Assembly (NCBI RefSeq): GCF_008728835.1
Contig: NZ_CP042582.1
Span: forward strand, 2,321,001-2,385,000
Length of the DNA stretch: 64,000 nt
Origin: Hypericibacter adhaerens
GTDB lineage: Bacteria > Pseudomonadota > Alphaproteobacteria > Dongiales > Dongiaceae
Direction of reading: 5' to 3'
Shown here: positions 1 through 9,091 of the stretch, in pieces
How the letters are laid out: each line of letters begins with the position of its first letter
Numbering within the stretch: the stretch's first letter is position 1
Notes under the pieces: model-generated
Database searches by the model: none
What the model saw: the letters and a program-made list of their open reading frames with translations, nothing else
Told to the model about the DNA's origin: nothing
Program-made: the position numbers and the translations under genes

Positions 1-1
1 G

Positions 2-910
2 GCCTCGGGCGGCTCGACCAATGCCGGTCTGCATCTGCCGGCGATCGCGCACGAGGCCGGCATCGAGTTCGATCTCCACGATGTCTGCGAAATCTTCCGC
101 AAGACGCCCTATATCGCCGATCTCAAGCCGGGCGGACGCTATGTCGCCAAGGATATGTACGAGATCGGCGGCGTGCCGATCCTGATGAAGGCGCTGCTGG
201 ATGGCGGCTACCTCCATGGCGACTGCATCACCGTCACCGGCAAGACCGTGGCGGAGAACCTCGCCGCGGTGGAGTTCCCCAAGAACCAGGACGTGATCCT
301 GCCGACCTCGGCGCCGCTCTCGCCGACCGGCGGCGTGGTGGGGCTGAAGGGCAACCTGGCGCCGCAGGGGGCCATCGTGAAGGTCGCCGGCATGAAGAAG
401 CAGCAGTTCACCGGCCCCGCCCGCTGCTTCGACTGCGAGGAGGATTGCTTCAAGGCGGTGCAGGAGCGCCGCTACAAGGAGGGCGAGGTGCTGGTGATCC
501 GCTATGAGGGCCCGCGCGGCGGCCCCGGCATGCGCGAGATGCTGGCGACGACGGCCGCCCTCTACGGCCAGGGCATGGGCGACAAGCTGGCGCTCATCAC
601 CGACGGGCGCTTCTCGGGCGCCACGCGCGGCTTCTGCATCGGCCATGTCGGCCCCGAGGCCGCGGTCGGCGGACCGATCGGCCTGCTCAAGGATGGCGAT
701 GTGATCACCATCGACGCGGTGGCGGGTGTCCTCAGCGTCGCCCTCAGCGATGCCGAGCTGGCGGCGCGCAAGAAGAGCTGGAAGCCGCGCCGCCACGACT
801 ACCAGTCCGGTGCCATCTGGCGCTATGCCCAGACCGTGGGCGACGCCGAGAAGGGCGCCGTCTGCCATCCCGGCGGCAAGGCCGAGACCCACAGCTTCGC
901 GGACATCTGA
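2..910 (+). CDS. ilvD: Dihydroxy-acid dehydratase (IlvD/Edd family), 5'-truncated
   Basis: Only the C-terminal 302 residues are present; the reading frame is open from base 2 and the start lies upstream of the window. Family motifs are clear: a [10 protein letters not shown] segment at the very start, [14 protein letters not shown], the GGPGMREML loop and the [11 protein letters not shown] loop whose serine is the catalytic base in IlvD/Edd dehydratases. These are Fe-S enzymes that remove water from 2,3-dihydroxy acids, and IlvD does this in valine, isoleucine and pantothenate synthesis. The [10 protein letters not shown] stretch is unusually rich in cysteine. A sugar-acid dehydratase of the same superfamily cannot be excluded without the N-terminal Fe-S ligands. 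It ends 52 bases before the EamA transporter gene. Confidence 0.85.
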   Translation, partial: ASGGSTNAGLHLPAIAHEAGIEFDLHDVCEIFRKTPYIADLKPGGRYVAKDMYEIGGVPILMKALLDGGYLHGDCITVTGKTVAENLAAVEFPKNQDVILPTSAPLSPTGGVVGLKGNLAPQGAIVKVAGMKKQQFTGPARCFDCEEDCFKAVQERRYKEGEVLVIRYEGPRGGPGMREMLATTAALYGQGMGDKLALITDGRFSGATRGFCIGHVGPEAAVGGPIGLLKDGDVITIDAVAGVLSVALSDAELAARKKSWKPRRHDYQSGAIWRYAQTVGDAEKGAVCHPGGKAETHSFADI

Positions 911-962
911 GCCGCCCCGCCCGGAGCTCGGGCGGGCGATCGAGGAAACCCCTGGGACGGAC

Positions 963-1856
963 ATGCCGGAGCAGAACCGTTCCCTGGGCTTCCTGCTGCT
1001 GGCGACGGCGACCGGCTTCACCGCCACCGCCGGCATGCTGCTGCGCTGGTTCGACGAGCCGGCGCCATGGCGCGCGATCTTCTACCGGGCGCTCTTCTTC
1101 GCGCTGACGCTCATCGTCTGGGTCGCCGTGACCCGCCGGGGACGGATGATCGAGGCGATGCGCAGCGTCAATGCCAACGGCCTGCTCTGCGCGCTGGTCT
1201 TCTCGATCTCGACCATTTGCTTCATCTTCGGGCTGTTCTACACGACCGTCGCCCGCACCACCTTCCTCAACGGGCTGACGCCGCTCCTGACCGCCTTGCT
1301 CGGCTGGTTCGCGCTGCGCGAGCGCGTCTCGGCCGCCACCTGGATGGCGATCCTGCTGGCGCTGGTCGGCGTCACCATGATGACGTCGGACGACCTGACC
1401 GGCGGCAATCTGCTGGGCGACGGGCTGGCGCTGGGCTCCTCGCTGACGACGGCGGCGATGTATGTGCTGATCCGCCGGGCCCGCGCGATCGACATGCTGC
1501 CTTCCTTCATCGTCGCCGCCTTCATGACCGCGGCCATGGCGGCGCCCTGGATCGAGGATTTTGCGATCTCGCTGCACGATCTCGCCGTCTGCGCGGCGCT
1601 CGGGATCTTCCAGCTCGGCTTCCAATACGTGCTGGTGACGATGGGCGTGCGGCATCTGCCGGCGGCCGAGGCGGCGCTGACGACCCGGCTCACCCTGATC
1701 TTCGCGCCGCTCTTCGCCTGGATCGGCGCCGGCGAGGTGCCGGGCGAGGCGACCTTGATGGGCGGCTCGGTGATCGTCGCCGCGATCCTGCTGCATGGGT
1801 TCTGGACCTTGCAAGGCGAGGCCCGGCGGGCCAGATTGCGGCCTTCAGGAGGCTGA
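963..1856 (+). CDS. EamA/DMT-family transporter
   Basis: This 297-residue protein consists almost entirely of hydrophobic helices. It shows about ten membrane segments in two halves of five, the standard drug/metabolite transporter arrangement. The first half begins SLGFLLLATATGFTATAG and each half carries an EamA-like domain. The ATG at 963 is chosen because it directly precedes the first helix; the frame is open further upstream but that part reads as arginine-rich non-coding sequence overlapping ilvD. The family exports amino acids, nucleotides or other small metabolites across the inner membrane, and the substrate cannot be read from sequence. It sits between ilvD and lemA on the same strand. 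Confidence 0.85.
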   Translation: MPEQNRSLGFLLLATATGFTATAGMLLRWFDEPAPWRAIFYRALFFALTLIVWVAVTRRGRMIEAMRSVNANGLLCALVFSISTICFIFGLFYTTVARTTFLNGLTPLLTALLGWFALRERVSAATWMAILLALVGVTMMTSDDLTGGNLLGDGLALGSSLTTAAMYVLIRRARAIDMLPSFIVAAFMTAAMAAPWIEDFAISLHDLAVCAALGIFQLGFQYVLVTMGVRHLPAAEAALTTRLTLIFAPLFAWIGAGEVPGEATLMGGSVIVAAILLHGFWTLQGEARRARLRPSGG

Positions 1857-1862
1857 TTCCCG

Positions 1863-2534
1863 ATGACCGAATTCCTCGAGCACCGACCCGGGACGCGGCG
1901 CGTCCGATGGCGTTCATGGCTGGGCCTGGCGGCCCTGCTGCCGCTGTTTCTGCTGACGGCTTGCGGCGTCAATGCGATCCCGACCTATGAGGAGCAGGCC
2001 AAGGCCGCCTGGAGCCAGGTGCTGAACCAGTACCAGCGCCGCGCCGACCTGGTGCCGAACCTGGTCGAGACGGTCAAGGCCTATGCCGCCCATGAGAGCG
2101 AGACCCTGCAGGCGATCGTCGAGGCGCGCAGCAAGGTGGCGCAGACCCAGCTCCCGGCGGATGTCCTCACCAATCCCGAGGCCTTCAAGGCCTTCCAGGA
2201 CAACCAGGCGGCCCTCACCGGCGCCTTGTCGCGGCTGCTGGTGGTGGTCGAGCAATATCCCGATCTCAAGGCCAACCAGAACTTCCTGGCGCTGCAATCG
2301 CAGCTCGAGGGCACGGAGAACCGGATCTCCGTGGCGCGCCGCGACTATATCGAGGCGGTCCGGGTCTATAACACCGAGCTCAAGACCATCCCGGGCCGCT
2401 GGTGGAAGGCGCTGCTCTATCCCGACGCGCAGCCGATGGAGAGCTTCACCGTCGCGGCCGACGTGATCAACGCGCCCAAGGTGGATTTCGGCACCGGCAC
2501 GACCGGCTCGTCCGGCAGCGGATCGGGCGGTTGA
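1863..2534 (+). CDS. lemA: LemA family lipoprotein
   Basis: The protein has 223 residues. It starts with a basic N-terminus, a hydrophobic segment and a lipobox ending LLTAC with Cys34, so it should be an inner- or outer-membrane lipoprotein. The LemA core follows, with QYQRRADLVPNLVETVKAYA and a long helical region up to about residue 190, then a Gly/Ser-rich tail. The function of LemA is not firmly known. The stop codon overlaps the ATG of the next gene (TGATG), so translation is probably coupled to the TPM-domain gene, a pairing found in many bacteria. Confidence 0.9.
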   Translation: MTEFLEHRPGTRRVRWRSWLGLAALLPLFLLTACGVNAIPTYEEQAKAAWSQVLNQYQRRADLVPNLVETVKAYAAHESETLQAIVEARSKVAQTQLPADVLTNPEAFKAFQDNQAALTGALSRLLVVVEQYPDLKANQNFLALQSQLEGTENRISVARRDYIEAVRVYNTELKTIPGRWWKALLYPDAQPMESFTVAADVINAPKVDFGTGTTGSSGSGSGG

Positions 2535-3331
2535 TGCGCCTGAATACCGTCCGCCCCGTCTGGTGCGGCCTCTGGCTGGCGCTGCTCCTGGCGGTCGCTC
2601 TCGCCGCGGGCCGGGCTCAGGCTGAGCCCAATTGGCCGGTCCTGACCGGTCGCGTGGTCGATGAAGCCGGGCTTCTGTCCGGGCCGCAGCGCGCCGACCT
2701 CGACGCCAAGCTGGCGCAGCTCGAATCCGCCAGCAGCACCCAGCTCGTGGTGGTGACGGTCAATTCGCTCCAGGGGCTGGAGATCGAGGAGTATGGCGTC
2801 GGGCTGGGCCGGCATTGGGGCATCGGCCAGATCGGCAAGAACAACGGCGCGCTGCTCATCGTGGCACCCAACGAGCGCGCGGTCCGCATCGAGGTCGGCT
2901 ACGGGCTCGAGGGAGTGCTGACCGACGCGATCTGCTCCAGCATCATCCAGACCGACATCCTGCCGGCCTTCCGCGCCGGCCATATGGATCAGGGGATCAT
3001 CGCCGGCACCAACAGCATCCTGACGGCGCTCAATGGCGATTACACGCCGGACAAATGGGCCGAGACCTCCGAGCCGCAGCCGCTCGCGGCGCCGGCGGCG
3101 GCGGAGATCCCGTTTCCGCCCTGGATCGTGCCCCTGGTCTTCGTGCTGCTCTGGTTCGCCATCGTGATGCTGATCCGGCGGGCCCAGCGCAACAGGGGCC
3201 GCGGCATGATCGGGAGTTCGGGCTGGAGCTCCGGCGGCGGTTCCTCCCGCTCCAGTTCCTTCGGTTCTTCGGGCGGCTTTTCCGGGGGCGGCGGTTCCTT
3301 CGGCGGCGGCGGCTCGTCGGGGCGCTGGTGA
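2534..3331 (+). CDS. TPM-domain (YgcG-like) membrane protein
   Basis: The protein has 265 residues. The ATG at 2534 overlaps the lemA stop and opens a signal peptide cleaved near AQA-EP. A TPM_phosphatase domain follows (about residues 30-155, with GRVVDEAGLLS, the family's usual opening). A single membrane helix lies near 205-220, and the C-terminal tail is rich in Gly, Ser and Phe with GGGG runs. TPM domains in this family are extracytoplasmic and have been linked to photosystem II repair in plants, but their bacterial role is unsettled. The lemA-TPM-TPM order suggests one envelope-associated complex. Confidence 0.85.
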   Translation: MRLNTVRPVWCGLWLALLLAVALAAGRAQAEPNWPVLTGRVVDEAGLLSGPQRADLDAKLAQLESASSTQLVVVTVNSLQGLEIEEYGVGLGRHWGIGQIGKNNGALLIVAPNERAVRIEVGYGLEGVLTDAICSSIIQTDILPAFRAGHMDQGIIAGTNSILTALNGDYTPDKWAETSEPQPLAAPAAAEIPFPPWIVPLVFVLLWFAIVMLIRRAQRNRGRGMIGSSGWSSGGGSSRSSSFGSSGGFSGGGGSFGGGGSSGRW

Positions 3332-3336
3332 CGGAC

Positions 3337-3981
3337 ATGATCTTTCGGACGCCCTCGACGCCGCTCCTGAGCCAGGCCGATCGCGACCGCATCGAGCGGG
3401 CGATCCGCGAGGTGGAAGCGCGCACCAGCGGCGAGCTGGTCACGGTGGTGGCGGCGCAGTCGGACCATTATCTCTTCATCTCGCTGCTTTATGCCGCGGC
3501 CGGCGCCTTCACCATCGCGCCGGTGCTGTGGGCGCTCGATGTGACGGCGAATTTCCTGTCGCTCTACGTGATCCAGATCGCCGCCTTCCTGCTGCTTCTG
3601 CTGCTGCTTCGCTGGCGGCCGGCGCTGATGGCGCTGGTGCCGGATTCGCTGCAGCGGCTGCATGCGGAGCGGCTGGCCCGCGAGCAGTTCGTCAATCTGG
3701 GCCTGGCCGATACGCCCGAGCGCGGCGGCATCCTGCTGTTCGTCTCGATGGCGGAGCGCTATGTCGAGGTGATCGCCGACCGGGGCATCCATGAACGGGT
3801 CTCCGTCGGCATCTGGAGCAAGGCGGTGGCGGCCTTCGCGGAACCCGTCAAACAGGGCCGCATCGCCGAGGGCTATCTGGCGGCGATCGAGATCCTGGGC
3901 AACCAGCTTGTCCGCCAGATGCCCGCGGACCCGGACAACCCCAATCGGTTCCCCGATGTGCTGATCGAGCTGCCGGGATGA
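3337..3981 (+). CDS. Second TPM-domain protein of the lemA operon
   Basis: This 214-residue protein begins with a TPM-like stretch (SQADRDRIERAIREVEARTSGELVTVV) that is interrupted by two hydrophobic helices at about residues 45-90. The TPM region then continues (AREQFVNLGLADTPERGGILLFVS). That topology matches the DUF2207-independent, membrane-anchored branch of TPM proteins that accompanies LemA in many Proteobacteria. The ATG at 3337 was chosen; a GTG at 3328 overlapping the previous stop is an alternative that adds three residues. It is the third gene of the lemA operon, six bases after the first TPM gene. Confidence 0.78.
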   Translation: MIFRTPSTPLLSQADRDRIERAIREVEARTSGELVTVVAAQSDHYLFISLLYAAAGAFTIAPVLWALDVTANFLSLYVIQIAAFLLLLLLLRWRPALMALVPDSLQRLHAERLAREQFVNLGLADTPERGGILLFVSMAERYVEVIADRGIHERVSVGIWSKAVAAFAEPVKQGRIAEGYLAAIEILGNQLVRQMPADPDNPNRFPDVLIELPG

Positions 3982-4000
3982 AGAGCGGAGGAGGGACCTG

Positions 4001-5509
4001 ATGGCGCGCCTCGCGATCGGCGGCTTCGTCCACGAGACCAACACCTTCGCGCCCACCAAGGCGCGGTTCGAGCATTTCGCCATGGCCGACGGCTGGCCGG
4101 CGCTGGTGCGGGGTGCGGCGCTGATCGAGGCGGTGAAAGGCATCAACCTGCCGGCGGCCGGTTTCGTCGAGGCCACGCAGGCGCTGGGGCATGAGCTGGT
4201 GCCGCTGACCTGGTGCTCGGCGACGCCGCTCGCTCATGTCGAGCGCGACGCCTATGAGCGCATCGCGGCGATGCTGCTGGCGGACATCGGCAGCGCGATG
4301 CCGCTCGACGGCCTCTATCTCGACCTCCATGGCGCCATGGTGGCCGAGCATCTGGAGGACGGGGAGGGCGAGCTGCTCCGGCGCATCCGCGCGCTCGTGG
4401 GCGAGACGCTGCCGATCGTGGTCGGGCTCGATCTCCATGCCAATGTGACCGAGAGCATGACCCGCCATGCCTCGGCGCTGGTGGCCTTCCGCACCTATCC
4501 GCATGTCGACATGGCGGAGACGGGCGCCCGCGCGGCGCGGCTCCTGGACCGGTTGGTCCAGGGCACGCCCTGCTATCGCGCGATGCGCAAGACGCCGTTC
4601 CTGATCCCGCTCACCTGGCAATGCACCCTGATCGAGCCGGCGTCCTCGATCTACCGTCGGCTCGAGGAGCTCGAGCGCGAGCCGGGCATGCTCTCGATGT
4701 CCTTCGCCGCCGGGTTCCCGCCGGCGGATATCCGCGAATGCGGCCCCGCCGTCATCGCCCAGGCCACCAGCCAGGCCGCGGCCGACCGGGCGGCCGATCT
4801 GCTCGAGGCGCTGGTCGAGAAGAGCGAACCCGCTTTCGCCGGCCGCCTCTGGAAACCGGACGAGGCCGTCGCCGAGGCCATGGTGCGGGAGGCCCGTTCC
4901 GCCAAGCCCGTGATCCTTGCCGACACGCAGGACAATCCGGGCGCCGGCACCAACTCGGACACGATGGGCGTCTTCGCGGCGCTGGTGCGGGCCCATGCCA
5001 AGGGCGCCGTGGTCGGGCTGGTCTGCGATCCCGAGAGCGCCGCGCGCGCCCATGAAGCCGGCGAAGGCAGGACCATCGAGATCGGTCTCGGCAACAAATC
5101 GGGACTGCCCGGCCTGACGCCCTATCACGGCCGCTTCACCGTGGAGCGGTTGGGCAGCGGCAGCTTCACGGCCACGGGGCCGTTCTATCTCGGATCGCGC
5201 ATGCAGCTGGGGCCGATGGCCCTGCTCGAGCATGAGGGGGTGCGCGTGGTGGTGTCGAGCCGCAAGCAGCAGGCGGCCGACCGCTCCATGTTCCGCCATG
5301 TCGGGATCGAGCCCGAGCGCCAGAAGATCCTCGCGCTCAAGAGCTCGGTGCATTTCCGCGCCGACTTCCAGGCGATCGCGGAGGAGATCCTGGTGGTCGT
5401 CTCGCCGGGACCCAACCTGGCCGACCATCTGCAACTGCCCTACAAGCATCTGCGCCCGGGCCTTCGCCTCATGCCGCTGGGGCCTTCCTTCGGCGGCGCG
5501 AGGCCCTGA
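4001..5509 (+). CDS. M81 family metallopeptidase (MlrC-like)
   Basis: The protein has 502 residues, a normal length for the M81 family. The N-terminal MlrC domain begins GGFVHETNTFAPTK and contains the likely metal-binding segments DLHGAMVAEH and DLHANVTESM. The C-terminal MlrC_C domain starts around residue 300 with DTQDNPGAGTNSDT. The name-giving member, MlrC, opens linearised microcystin in Sphingomonas. Most homologues lie in ordinary alphaproteobacterial genomes and probably act on other small peptides or amides. A GGAGGAGGG ribosome-binding site lies 5-8 bases before the ATG. It begins 19 bases after the TPM gene and may be co-transcribed with it. Confidence 0.88.
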   Translation: MARLAIGGFVHETNTFAPTKARFEHFAMADGWPALVRGAALIEAVKGINLPAAGFVEATQALGHELVPLTWCSATPLAHVERDAYERIAAMLLADIGSAMPLDGLYLDLHGAMVAEHLEDGEGELLRRIRALVGETLPIVVGLDLHANVTESMTRHASALVAFRTYPHVDMAETGARAARLLDRLVQGTPCYRAMRKTPFLIPLTWQCTLIEPASSIYRRLEELEREPGMLSMSFAAGFPPADIRECGPAVIAQATSQAAADRAADLLEALVEKSEPAFAGRLWKPDEAVAEAMVREARSAKPVILADTQDNPGAGTNSDTMGVFAALVRAHAKGAVVGLVCDPESAARAHEAGEGRTIEIGLGNKSGLPGLTPYHGRFTVERLGSGSFTATGPFYLGSRMQLGPMALLEHEGVRVVVSSRKQQAADRSMFRHVGIEPERQKILALKSSVHFRADFQAIAEEILVVVSPGPNLADHLQLPYKHLRPGLRLMPLGPSFGGARP

Positions 5510-5538
5510 TCGCCGGTCTTTCGCGGGGAGGCTTGCCC

Positions 5539-6033
5539 TTGGAGATTCGCGACACGGTGCGGCTGCTGATCCTCGATCGGGAAGAGCGGCTGCTCCTGAT
5601 GCAGGTCCAGGACAACACCCTGTCGGATCCGAAGCGCCCCGACCTCCGGCCGCCCTTCTGGGTGACGCTGGGCGGCGGCATCGAGCCGGGCGAGGATGTG
5701 GCCGCCGCCGCCCGGCGCGAGCTGGTCGAGGAGACCGGCTTGACGGGCGCCTCCATCGGGCCTGCGGTCTGGTATGGCGAGCAGCCGGTGCGCTGGAAGG
5801 GGCGGGCGATGCTGTTCCGCGAGACCTTCCTTCTCGTTCGCACCGAGGAGACGCGACTCTCCGATCTGGGCTGGTCGGACGAAGAACGGCACGCGATCCG
5901 GGCGATGCGCTGGTGGCCGGTGGCGGCGCTGCTGACGACGACCGAGGTGATCCTCCCGCCGCTGCTGCCGACGCTGATACAGCCGATCGTCCGGGGCCAA
6001 ATCCCGGACGCCATGATGGCGATCGAACTCTAG
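5539..6033 (+). CDS. Nudix hydrolase
   Basis: The protein has 164 residues and a complete Nudix box, GGIEPGEDVAAAARRELVEE followed by TGL, matching G-x5-E-x7-REUxEExGU. Nudix enzymes hydrolyse nucleoside diphosphates linked to another group, but the substrate here is unknown. The start is a TTG at 5539, seven bases after a strong GGGGAGG ribosome-binding site. A TTG at 5533 in the same frame lies too close to that site. It follows the M81 gene by 29 bases, and its 3' end meets the convergent NTF2-like gene, overlapping it by four bases. Confidence 0.85.
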   Translation: MEIRDTVRLLILDREERLLLMQVQDNTLSDPKRPDLRPPFWVTLGGGIEPGEDVAAAARRELVEETGLTGASIGPAVWYGEQPVRWKGRAMLFRETFLLVRTEETRLSDLGWSDEERHAIRAMRWWPVAALLTTTEVILPPLLPTLIQPIVRGQIPDAMMAIEL

Positions 6034-6533
6034 GCGACGGCCGAAGCCGGCGAACTGTTCTCGCCGTGGCGCCGCGCGACCTCGCGCAGCTCCTCCGCCA
6101 GGGCCTCGGCTTCCGCCAGCCGGCCATGGAAGGCAGCCGGCGTGTTCTGAAAGAGCTGGACCTGCCAGCTATGGTCGCGGCGCACGGCCACGAGCGACTG
6201 GATCGCGTTGAGCGCCGGATTGATGTCGTCGCTGCCGGGCGTCACCATGCCGGCGACGGCGCGCAAGAGGACCACCTTGGGCGCGAGAGGACGGATCTCG
6301 CGCAGCTTGGCGACGAAGCGCGGCGTCGGATGATCGCGGAAGATCGGCTCGAGATGGTCCACGATCTGCGTGCGCCCGTTGACGGCGCTGCCGTCGAACC
6401 CGATCAGGTTGCCCTCGATGGCGAAGAGGTCGGCCATGCCGCGCGCGTCGCGCCGGTTCCAGCACTCGAGCAGCGCTTCATAGAGCCCCAGAACCATCTT
6501 CTCGGGCGACTGCAGCAGGATGGCGCTTTCCAT
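6030..6533 (-). CDS. NTF2/SnoaL-like fold protein
   Basis: This is a small 167-residue protein of the cone-shaped NTF2/SnoaL superfamily. It shows an N-terminal helix followed by LLECWNRRDARGMADLFAIE, a typical start for this fold, and a beta-rich remainder. It resembles the SgcJ/EcaC group in which the conserved Asp/Glu residues line a small-molecule pocket; no specific substrate can be named. The ATG at 6533 is preferred over a TTG six codons upstream because it follows a G-rich ribosome-binding site. It is a single gene on the minus strand, convergent with the Nudix gene. Confidence 0.75.
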   Translation of the reverse strand: MESAILLQSPEKMVLGLYEALLECWNRRDARGMADLFAIEGNLIGFDGSAVNGRTQIVDHLEPIFRDHPTPRFVAKLREIRPLAPKVVLLRAVAGMVTPGSDDINPALNAIQSLVAVRRDHSWQVQLFQNTPAAFHGRLAEAEALAEELREVARRHGENSSPASAVA

Positions 6534-6792
6534 GGTCCCCCCAAGGCGCAAGCTCTGCCTTCGCGGCGCTGGAGCACCCTATCGCCCCGTTCCGGCAAAG
6601 ATCAATGAAGGGTCCGCTTGGACTCAAGATTGTCACCATTCGTCCAAGAACCGGCCCGAACCGGGAGCGCCGCCGCTGTTCGCGGTGCGTCCCCGGCCGA
6701 TTGACCCCTTGCCGGCGATCAGGGAGCATGACCGTCAGGATGACATCGGAATGGATTCCAGGCACGAGTGGCGTCGGAGGGCGGGGAGAAGC

Positions 6793-7692
6793 ATGACGAT
6801 TCCGGTTCGCGAGGGCCGCGCGGGATTCCGCGGGCATGAGACCTGGTACCGGGTGACCGGCGACCTCGAGGGCGGCAAGCCGCCGGTCGTCATCCTCCAT
6901 GGCGGCCCCGGCGCCGCCCATAACTATACCGACAGCTTCAAGCTCCTGGCGGAGCGCGGCCGCGCGGTGGTGCATTACGATCAGCTCGGCTGCGGGCTCT
7001 CCACCCACCTGCCGGAGAAGGGTGCCGATTTCTGGACGGTCCAGCTCTTCCTCGACGAGCTCGACAACCTGCTGGCGCATCTGGGTATCGCCGGCTCCTA
7101 TCACCTGGTCGGCCAGTCCTGGGGCGGCATGCTGGGATCGGAGCACGCGGTCCGGCAGCCCAGGGGCATGCGCTCGATCGTGATCGCGGACTCGCCGCCC
7201 TCGATGAAGCTGTGGGTCGAGGAGGCCAACAAGCTGCGCGAGGCGCTGCCGCCCGAGATCCAGGCGACGCTGCTCGCGCATGAGAAGGCCGGCACCACCA
7301 CCTCGCCGGAATATATGGCGGTGATGATGGTCTTCTATGAGCGCCACGTCTGCCGGGTGAAGCCCATGCCCGACGAGGTCACCCAGAGCTTCGCGCAGAT
7401 CGAGGCCGATCCGACCGTCTATTTCACCATGAACGGCCCCAGCGAGTTCCATGTGGTGGGCACGCTCAAGGACTGGAGCATCATCGACCGGCTCGACCGC
7501 ATCACGGCGCCGGTGCTGCTGCTCTCGGGACGCCACGACGAAGCGACGCCCGCGGTGGTGCGGCCTTTCAAGGACAAGATCAAGCAGGCGCGGTGGGTGA
7601 TCTTCGAGCATTCGAGCCACATGCCGCATGTCGAAGAGACCGAGAAATGCATGAAGGTCGTGGGCGATTTCCTCGACCAGCATGACCGCTAG
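6793..7692 (+). CDS. Proline iminopeptidase-family alpha/beta hydrolase
   Basis: The protein has 299 residues and belongs to the prolyl aminopeptidase group of serine hydrolases. The oxyanion region reads ILHGGPGAAHNY, the nucleophile elbow is GQSWGG, the acid lies in LSGRHDEATP and the histidine in EHSSHMPHVEE. The HGGPG signature is diagnostic of proline iminopeptidases, which cut N-terminal proline from short peptides; related members act on amino-acid amides or lactones. The ATG at 6793 follows a GGGGAGAAG ribosome-binding site, while the open frame upstream has no coding character. It is transcribed away from the NTF2-like gene. Confidence 0.85.
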   Translation: MTIPVREGRAGFRGHETWYRVTGDLEGGKPPVVILHGGPGAAHNYTDSFKLLAERGRAVVHYDQLGCGLSTHLPEKGADFWTVQLFLDELDNLLAHLGIAGSYHLVGQSWGGMLGSEHAVRQPRGMRSIVIADSPPSMKLWVEEANKLREALPPEIQATLLAHEKAGTTTSPEYMAVMMVFYERHVCRVKPMPDEVTQSFAQIEADPTVYFTMNGPSEFHVVGTLKDWSIIDRLDRITAPVLLLSGRHDEATPAVVRPFKDKIKQARWVIFEHSSHMPHVEETEKCMKVVGDFLDQHDR

Positions 7693-7707
7693 TCGCGGTC
7701 GACCGCG

Positions 7708-8517
7708 CTAGATCTCCAAATCGCACCAGACCGGCACATGGTCTGACGGCTTCTCCTTGCCGCGCGGGCGCTTGTCGATGCCGCAATCGGCGAGGCGGTC
7801 GACGGCCTGGGGCGAGAGGGCGAGGTGGTCGATCCTGAGGCCGTGATCCTTGGTCCAGGCGCCGGCCTGGTAGTCCCAGTAGGTATAGTTGCCGGGCTCG
7901 GGATGGCGGGACGCGATGGCGTCGGTATAGCCCAGATAGAGCAGCTCGCGATATTTCGCGCGTGATTCCGGCCGGCAGAGCGCGTCGTCGCGCCAGCCCT
8001 CGGGATCGTACACGTCGCCGTCGGTGGGACAGACGTTGTAGTCGCCGCCCAGCACCAGCACTTCCTCGTTCTTGAGAAGGTCACGGGCATGGGCGATGAG
8101 CCGCCCCATCCAGGCGAGCTTGTAGGCGAATTTCTCGGTGCCCGACGGATTGCCGTTGGGTAGGTAGATCGAGGCGACGCGCACCACCTGGCGCTTCGCC
8201 TTCTTGCTTTCGCCCGGCACCTCGACCAGCGCTTCGATATAGCGCGCCGGCTCGTCTTCCTTGGCGGCGCCGGGCAGGGCCCTGAGCTCGACCGTCATCG
8301 GATGGCGGGAGAGGATGGCGACGCCGTTATAGGTCTTCTGCCCGACGGTCTCGACATTGTATCCGAGGTCGCCGAACTCCATCCGCGGGAAGCCGTCATC
8401 GAGGCACTTGATCTCCTGCAGCAGCAGGACATCGGGCTTCTCGGATTTCGCCCAGGCGAGCGTCGAGGCGAGATGCGCCTTGATCGAGTTCACGTTCCAG
8501 GTGGCGATGCGGATCAT
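7708..8517 (-). CDS. xthA: Exodeoxyribonuclease III
   Basis: The protein has 269 residues and is full length for the ExoIII/AP endonuclease family, which cleaves DNA at abasic sites and removes 3' blocking groups in base excision repair. Conserved motifs are IATWNVNSI at the start, LLLQEIKC (metal-binding Glu), LGGDYNVCPTDGDV (catalytic Asp and Asn) and a C-terminal KPSDHVPV with the active-site His. The ATG at 8517 gives the conserved MIRIATWN start. It is convergent with the iminopeptidase gene (15-base gap), and the region upstream of it holds a palindromic repeat. Confidence 0.95.
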   Translation of the reverse strand: MIRIATWNVNSIKAHLASTLAWAKSEKPDVLLLQEIKCLDDGFPRMEFGDLGYNVETVGQKTYNGVAILSRHPMTVELRALPGAAKEDEPARYIEALVEVPGESKKAKRQVVRVASIYLPNGNPSGTEKFAYKLAWMGRLIAHARDLLKNEEVLVLGGDYNVCPTDGDVYDPEGWRDDALCRPESRAKYRELLYLGYTDAIASRHPEPGNYTYWDYQAGAWTKDHGLRIDHLALSPQAVDRLADCGIDKRPRGKEKPSDHVPVWCDLEI

Positions 8518-8580
8518 GAGGGGCGATTCCTTTCGCCCGCGATCATATCGATTATGGACGCGCCGCGCCCCTACAGGTTC

Positions 8581-8673
8581 TGTCATGCCCGCGCTTGATG
8601 CGGGTATCCGGGGACCAGGCCTGGCTGAATTGCCTTGCTGCCCGGGATCGCCGGATCAAGTCCGGCGATGACA
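8581..8673. repeat. REP-like extragenic palindromic element
   Basis: This element of about 93 bases lies between erpA and xthA. It is bounded by TGTCAT at 8581-8586 and its inverse ATGACA at 8668-8673. Each half contains its own small stem: CCCGC...GCGGG with a GCTTGAT loop on the left, and CCGGATCAAGTCCGG on the right. The CCGGATCAAGTCCGGCGATGACA type of sequence recurs between genes in many alphaproteobacteria. It may stabilise or end transcripts. Confidence 0.6.
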
Positions 8674-8683
8674 GGTTGGGGCT

Positions 8684-9034
8684 TCAGACGGAGAAGGAGC
8701 TGCCGCAGCCGCAGGAGGAGGAGGCGTTCGGGTTGGCGACCTTGAAATAGGCGCCGCCCAGATCCTCGACGAAATCGACCTCGGCCCCGGCCAGGAGGTC
8801 GAGCGAGGTGCCGTCGATGACGAGCTTCACCCCGTCGCGCTCGAACACGGCGTCGTCGTCGAGCAGGTTGTCGTCGAGCGAGAAGCCGTACTGGAAGCCG
8901 GCGCAACCGCCGCCCGAGATCGAGAGCCGCAGCATCAGCTTCTCGTTGCCTTCGCTCGTCCGAAGCTGCGCCACGCGCCGCGCGGCGCTCGGCGTCAGGT
9001 TCACGATGCGGTCGGGGCTCGGCATATGGGTCAT
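8684..9034 (-). CDS. erpA: Iron-sulfur cluster insertion protein (A-type carrier)
   Basis: The protein has 116 residues and belongs to the HesB/IscA/ErpA A-type carriers that deliver Fe-S clusters to apo-enzymes. The three ligand cysteines are present: Cys44 in GGGCAGFQY and Cys108 and Cys110 in SSCGCGSSF. The presence of GGCAGFQY and an ErpA-like length favours ErpA over SufA. It is read divergently from dgt, and its promoter region contains a good minus-strand promoter (see 9092-9119). ErpA substrates in this window could include the [2Fe-2S] subunit CoxS, although that is only an inference. Confidence 0.92.
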   Translation of the reverse strand: MTHMPSPDRIVNLTPSAARRVAQLRTSEGNEKLMLRLSISGGGCAGFQYGFSLDDNLLDDDAVFERDGVKLVIDGTSLDLLAGAEVDFVEDLGGAYFKVANPNASSSCGCGSSFSV

Positions 9035-9091
9035 GAAAAGGCGGCTCCTCGATGCCCGGCCGGGTCACGGACCGGGTCTTCCCGTGCCCTG

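Noticed and set aside
3848-6127. A 759-codon minus-strand open frame across the M81 and Nudix genes
   Set aside because: Arg/Pro-rich with no domain; the plus-strand genes explain the region.
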